This document shows, one piece after another, positions 60,197 to 64,000 of a stretch of 64,000 nt of DNA. A program made the position numbers and the translations under genes. The stretch is taken from positions 248,001 to 312,000 of the forward strand of contig NZ_JAHWGH010000014.1 in NCBI RefSeq assembly GCF_019334305.1, read 5' to 3'. The notes under the pieces are model-generated. The model was not told the DNA's origin. It did not search any database and saw only the letters and a list, made by a program, of their open reading frames with translations. Origin of the DNA: Rossellomorea orangium. GTDB taxonomy: Bacteria > Bacillota > Bacilli > Bacillales > Bacillaceae_B. The stretch's first letter is position 1; every line of letters starts with the position of its first letter.

Positions 60197-61072
60197 TCAA
60201 AGGGCTGCTCCCGTCATTTTTAGTTTCATAGGGTTGGTCTGGTTATAGATATCCACAATCTTCCCGTTTTCGCTTCTGAAAGTCACGATGGCAAGAGGTT
60301 CTTCGTTGCGTTTTAAAAGCACCCCATAACCGGTATTGATTCTTACGCTTACCATTTGAAGGTCCTTGTAGCTACTATGTTGGACTTGTTGAGAAAGATA
60401 GGTAAATAATTGGACAAATGCTTTATAAGGAAGTGGTTTGCGGGCGATGGGCAGTTCCCCTCCGCCTTCTGCATAGTACGTGACATCTTCTGTCAGCAAC
60501 TTCAGGAAGATCGACGTCTCTCCTGTTTCTAATGCTTTGATAAAAGCTTCGCTCAGTTCATTTTCCACTTCTGTTTCTTCTTCCCGCATTGATCCTTCCT
60601 GTACTTTCTGCCTAGACCTGCTAAAGATCTTTCTTACAGCCGGATTGGATTTATGAAGGATTTCCGCAATCTGTTCATAGGGATATTCAAATGCCGACCG
60701 TAAGATGTACACCACCCTTTCCACTGGCGAAAGGCGTTCCAGGAGGAACATGAACGAATAGGATAACGTATGCTTCCTGATCAATACATCCAATGGATCC
60801 TCGTTTACAGAAAGAGGTTCTGGAAGCCATGTTCCTACACATACTTCCCGTTTTCGTGTGCCTGATTTTAAGACATCAAGGCATCGATTGGTCACGCTTT
60901 TACAAAGGAAGGCCTGGATGTTATCCACCCTGTCAAATGTGTCCAGACCTAGATTTCGGGTAAATACATCGTGAACTGCATCACGCGCATCGTTGATGTC
61001 ACCGAGCATGTGATAGGCGATATGAGTTAGCAGACGCTTGTTCTCTTCATAGATGGTTTCGATCTCACTCAT
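60197..61072 (-). CDS. ECF41-type sigma factor with SnoaL-like C-terminal domain
   Basis: About 291 residues, longer than normal ECF factors. The start at 61072 (MSEIETIYEENKRL) has TAAGGAG. Regions 2 and 4 (AYHMLGDINDARDAVHDVFT and LSPVERVVYILRSAFEYPYE) are followed by an NTF2/SnoaL-like domain from about 185 with YYAEGGGELPIARKPL in the place of the family's DGGGK motif. In ECF41 the C-terminal domain controls activity in place of an anti-sigma. Downstream of an oxidoreductase gene, the usual partner type. Confidence 0.87.
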   Translation of the reverse strand: MSEIETIYEENKRLLTHIAYHMLGDINDARDAVHDVFTRNLGLDTFDRVDNIQAFLCKSVTNRCLDVLKSGTRKREVCVGTWLPEPLSVNEDPLDVLIRKHTLSYSFMFLLERLSPVERVVYILRSAFEYPYEQIAEILHKSNPAVRKIFSRSRQKVQEGSMREEETEVENELSEAFIKALETGETSIFLKLLTEDVTYYAEGGGELPIARKPLPYKAFVQLFTYLSQQVQHSSYKDLQMVSVRINTGYGVLLKRNEEPLAIVTFRSENGKIVDIYNQTNPMKLKMTGAAL

Positions 61073-61086
61073 GATAATCTCCTTAT

Positions 61087-62208
61087 CTATTTTTTTATCA
61101 GACTGGCTGAATCCCACGTGGATTTTCGAATAAAGAGAGCGAGCCTGTTTCGAATCAACATGCTATACTTCCCCTTTTTCATCCACACTAACGCTCTGTT
61201 TTGCCCGAGGCTCACACAGTAAAATTCAACCGGAATACTCTTGTGGACGAGTCTCTTCCCACTTCCGGTCATATCCTTCACCATGATCCTGCTTAATTTT
61301 CCCGATTGAAGAACAGCTTCTTTGCACGTCATGCGGTCTATCCTGCCGGTCTTCGCATCTGTAACGAGTGCACAGTCCCCTATCGAATAAACATTTTTCA
61401 TCCCCTTCACACGGTAAGACTCATCCACCATGATCCTGCCCTTTTCTCGGCTCGCAGTTAATACATTGGATTTCAAACCGGTGGTCCAGATACACAAATC
61501 AACCGTTTCTGTTGTTCCATCTGAATAATAAAGCGTTTTTGCCTGATCATCATACTGATTAACCTTGACTCCATGGAGAACATTCACACCCACCTTTGTG
61601 AGTTCTTCTTCCAGGTGCGCCGAAACTTTCTTGGGAGCTGAGCTCAACAATCGACGATCCGCATTCACTAAAGTAACCTTGACTGTTCCAGAATCCTTAA
61701 GCCAGCCTCCCATTTCCGCAGCTGTTTCAACCCCAGAAATACCGGCTCCCACAACGGCTATGTGAATCGATTTTCCGGCCTTGATCCCCTCTTCAATTCT
61801 GGACCTGATTAAATCGGCATTCTTACTTGATTCAAGGGGAATTCCCCCCTGATCCTCCTGATGACGGGATGAACTCCCCATTGCTAGGACAAGTTGATCA
61901 TACGGGATATTCTCCCTCTTCAATCCATCACGTGTTACGACAATCGCCTGTTCCCTCTCTTTGATTTCTTCCACTTCTCCCTGCACAAACGAAATACCTT
62001 CTCCTGTATAAGAAGTAAGGGGTATATGCAAATTGAAGTCCTTATCTGAAATGCGTCTGAACAAAAGGACCTTTCTTAAATGGTATGAATGCTTATCAAT
62101 GAGCGTCATCCTTATGTCGTGACCCAGTCTATTTCCAAGTTGCTTCTTTAGATGCTCCAGCGTATTAATACCCGCATATCCTCCGCCTACAATCACAATA
62201 TGTTTCAT
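61087..62208 (-). CDS. FAD-dependent NAD(P)H oxidoreductase, NDH-2-like
   Basis: 373 residues. FAD-binding IVIVGGGYAGINTLEHLK at the N-terminus, NAD-binding IAVVGAGISGVETAAEMGG (about 150) and the second FAD motif VYSIGDCALVTD (about 285). It resembles type II NADH dehydrogenase/FSP1-like enzymes without a membrane helix. GGAGGG precedes the ATG. Upstream of and cotranscribed with the ECF41 sigma gene, behind an ECF41-like promoter. Confidence 0.88.
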   Translation of the reverse strand: MKHIVIVGGGYAGINTLEHLKKQLGNRLGHDIRMTLIDKHSYHLRKVLLFRRISDKDFNLHIPLTSYTGEGISFVQGEVEEIKEREQAIVVTRDGLKRENIPYDQLVLAMGSSSRHQEDQGGIPLESSKNADLIRSRIEEGIKAGKSIHIAVVGAGISGVETAAEMGGWLKDSGTVKVTLVNADRRLLSSAPKKVSAHLEEELTKVGVNVLHGVKVNQYDDQAKTLYYSDGTTETVDLCIWTTGLKSNVLTASREKGRIMVDESYRVKGMKNVYSIGDCALVTDAKTGRIDRMTCKEAVLQSGKLSRIMVKDMTGSGKRLVHKSIPVEFYCVSLGQNRALVWMKKGKYSMLIRNRLALFIRKSTWDSASLIKK

Positions 62209-62234
62209 CTTACATCCCTCCGTATCTACTAATA

Positions 62235-62262
62235 GAACGATTCAGGGATACGAAATGTGACC
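62235..62262 (-). promoter_or_regulatory. ECF41-like promoter
   Basis: On the minus strand GGTCACA, exactly 16 bases, CGTT. The described ECF41 target is TGTCACA with CGTC at the same spacing, so there is one mismatch in each box. It lies 27 bases before the oxidoreductase start. Confidence 0.65.
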
Positions 62263-62286
62263 AAACGAAAAAAATAAGATTAAAAA

Positions 62287-62350
62287 GACCATGGAGACAG
62301 GTACCCCGGCTCCTAAATAAAAAAAGGCCAAGGGACCTGTCCCCCTGGCC
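62287..62350. repeat. Paired GGGGACAGGT-family hairpins
   Basis: ACCATGGAGACAGGTACCCC with GGCTCC, then AGGCCAAGGGACCTGTCCCC and CTGGCC. Same two-part layout as at 60118. The second part ends at the kinase stop and is probably its terminator (A run becomes a T run on the minus strand). Confidence 0.7.
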
Positions 62351-63754
62351 TCAAATCGGCAACCGAATGACAAACTTCGTCCCTTTTCCCTTTTCGCTGA
62401 ACACATCGATCGTCCCTTCATGCATGAGCACGAGCTGCTTCACGATGGAAAGTCCGATGCCGAATTCGCCGTAAGGGTTGTTTGTCCGTGACAGGTCGGC
62501 TTTATAGAAGCGGCGCCAGATCGACTTGATTTCATCCGGGTCCATGCCGATGCCGGTGTCTTCGATTTCAATGAGAGTTTCCTTCTCATCTGAAGAGCCC
62601 TTTAACGTGATTGTTCCGCCTGACGTGAATTGGATGCTGTTTTTCGTAATGTTAATGAGGATTTGGATCAATCGGTCGTAGTCGGCATGAATCCTTGCAT
62701 CGTCATGGGCAAGAATTCTGATGTCATTCCCTTTTTCCTCGGCCTGAAAATCCAGCTGTTCCTTGATGACTTCGAAGACATCAAGGATCGGCAGGGTGAC
62801 TTTGTTGAGAACCACTTGATTGGAGCGGATTTTTTCATAGTCCAGATTCTCGTTCACGAGTCGGATGAGTCGCTTCGTTTCTTCGCTGACGAGTCCGAAG
62901 CTTTTCTCCTTCTGTTCTTCCGGGATCATGTCGTTCCGGATGCCTTCGATGACACCCCGGATTGTCGTGAGCGGCGTTCTCAATTCATGGGACACATCCG
63001 CCATGAACTGGCGTCTCCTGCTTTCAAGATTATCGATTTCTTCTTTGGATGCCTGAAGTTTCGTGACCATTTCATTGAAATCTTCAGCGAGATCCCCGAT
63101 TTCATCGAAGTTGGAGCTTGGGACGTGAACATCGTAATCCCCCGATGACACCTTTGAGGTCCCCTCCCTGATTCGCTGTATCCGCTTCACGTGGAGCTTC
63201 GATAAGAACAGGCTGACGAGGACCGAAATGGCCAGCGCCAACAGGACGATATATAACAGATATTGATTGATTTCACTCAGCATTTCCCTTGTGCCGCTGA
63301 TAGGTGAAATCAGGATCAGTCCGCCAGTCAGTTGATCATTGACGATACGGGGCATGATGACAAGGGAGACCGCCTGATTGAAGCGACCGAAATCTTTTTT
63401 CAAAGGTACCGTTTCACCACTTTCAATCTTCTCCCACTCTTCCTTCGAGAGCTCGATCCGCGGGTACACCCCGCCCCTCGAGAAGGAGACTTCCCCCTGT
63501 CGATTGAACGTGATCACATCGATGTTCCGGGCATGAAGGAGGTTGCTGTATTCCTCCAGATACAGGGGCCTTCTCGGGCTGGGACGCTCTAAATCCGATA
63601 AAATTTTATCCCCATACGTCCTGAGTTCCGTCACCTTATTTTCGTATACAAGATTCTCTACATAATGAGAGAACAGGAGTCCGAGGATCATGAAGGCGAT
63701 GATGAGGACGCTCGTATGACTGAGGAGCAGCTGATACAGATACCTAAACTTCAT
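62351..63754 (-). CDS. Sensor histidine kinase
   Basis: 467 residues. Spans near 12-33 and 166-187 enclose a ~130-residue outside sensor. HAMP follows, HisKA with [20 protein letters not shown] (His near 258), HATPase_c with [25 protein letters not shown] and [11 protein letters not shown]. Overlaps the regulator gene by 11 bases. No transported substrate or target gene is visible, since the window ends upstream. Confidence 0.92.
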   Translation of the reverse strand: MKFRYLYQLLLSHTSVLIIAFMILGLLFSHYVENLVYENKVTELRTYGDKILSDLERPSPRRPLYLEEYSNLLHARNIDVITFNRQGEVSFSRGGVYPRIELSKEEWEKIESGETVPLKKDFGRFNQAVSLVIMPRIVNDQLTGGLILISPISGTREMLSEINQYLLYIVLLALAISVLVSLFLSKLHVKRIQRIREGTSKVSSGDYDVHVPSSNFDEIGDLAEDFNEMVTKLQASKEEIDNLESRRRQFMADVSHELRTPLTTIRGVIEGIRNDMIPEEQKEKSFGLVSEETKRLIRLVNENLDYEKIRSNQVVLNKVTLPILDVFEVIKEQLDFQAEEKGNDIRILAHDDARIHADYDRLIQILINITKNSIQFTSGGTITLKGSSDEKETLIEIEDTGIGMDPDEIKSIWRRFYKADLSRTNNPYGEFGIGLSIVKQLVLMHEGTIDVFSEKGKGTKFVIRLPI

Positions 63755-64000
63755 CCCCGACCGCCGTCTCGTCGAATTTATAGCCTACGCCCCACACCGT
63801 ATGCAAATAAGGCTTGTCCTTGCTGCCAATCTTATTCCGTAGCCTCTTGATATGGACATCCACCGTCCGCTCGTCCCCGTAGAAATCATATCCCCATACC
63901 CTTTCAAGGAGCTGCTCCCTCGAGAACACCTGACGGGGATGCTGGGAAAGGAAATAAAGGAGTTCAAATTCTTTCGGCGTCAGATTCGTCAGGGGGGCAC
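63744..64000 (-). CDS. OmpR-family response regulator, C-terminal part
   Basis: The last ~85 residues of the output domain: [40 protein letters not shown] and [15 protein letters not shown]. The receiver domain lies beyond the window edge. Partner of the kinase downstream. Confidence 0.9.
   Translation of the reverse strand, partial: APLTNLTPKEFELLYFLSQHPRQVFSREQLLERVWGYDFYGDERTVDVHIKRLRNKIGSKDKPYLHTVWGVGYKFDETAVGDEV

Noticed and set aside
60022-60231. Plus-strand frame between kinase and sigma genes
   Set aside because: Composed of repeat hairpins and the antisense of the sigma gene end; no ribosome site.

Overview
The window looks like a piece of chromosome from a spore-forming member of the Bacillaceae, such as Bacillus or Rossellomorea; this is inferred from protein style and not from a database search. 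Evidence is the consistent AGGAGG-type ribosome binding sites, frequent TTG/GTG starts, SigA-type promoters, many tiny membrane proteins, a SpoIIP-type protein, a KinB-like kinase and a small spore-protein-like gene. I see no rRNA, tRNA, insertion sequence, prophage, CRISPR array or replication origin. Nearly all the DNA is explained by about 90 genes in short operons, mostly on the minus strand.

Layout. 0-8.4 kb: small membrane proteins, a zinc phospholipase C-like protein, a FtsW/RodA protein, a polysaccharide deacetylase (plus strand), two DUF1801-type proteins, an acetyltransferase, a zinc-ribbon protein and an arsR-arsB-arsC arsenic operon. 8.4-17.2 kb: acetyltransferase, ECF sigma/zinc anti-sigma pair, DinB protein, an operon that includes a gene broken by a one-base frameshift (YunG-like, phosphatase, Nudix), an operon of lipoproteins, GyrI-like protein and phosphotransferase, a SunI-like cluster and two HIT proteins. 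17.4-21.3 kb (plus): a PTS operon of the ascorbate type (regulator, EIIB, EIIC). 21.3-30.8 kb: two ABC-2 export systems, a GDSL hydrolase, a phosphotransferase, and an ECF sigma factor paired with a membrane protein carrying a SpoIIP domain. 30.8-41 kb: a decayed gene, repeats, an MFS pump, tiny genes, a repeat-rich coiled-coil protein and a third ECF/anti-sigma pair. 41-51.5 kb: a 7TM-GGDEF protein, peptidase T, and an RND pump with its two-component system. 51.7-55.6 kb: four dipeptide-type ABC permeases in two B/C pairs with no ATPase or binding protein. 55.9-64 kb: a YhgE-like exporter under a probable TetR-type double operator, small proteins, a KinB-like kinase, an ECF41-type sigma factor with its oxidoreductase, and a second two-component system cut by the window end.

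The theme is envelope sensing and adaptation: four extracytoplasmic-function sigma factors, two complete or partial two-component systems, a diguanylate cyclase, a sporulation-type kinase and several pumps. The clearest new regulatory signal is a set of six promoters that share TTG, exactly 17 bases, then a TTTGA-AATAAT block, often followed by TGGAA. The intergenic DNA also carries four short repeat families: degenerate ~21-bp arrays ending in TGTCRAA, CCGGAAAAT-TCCGC units, GGGGACAGGTCCC hairpins and GAGGGACGGACCT elements, the last of which run into the 3' ends of two genes.
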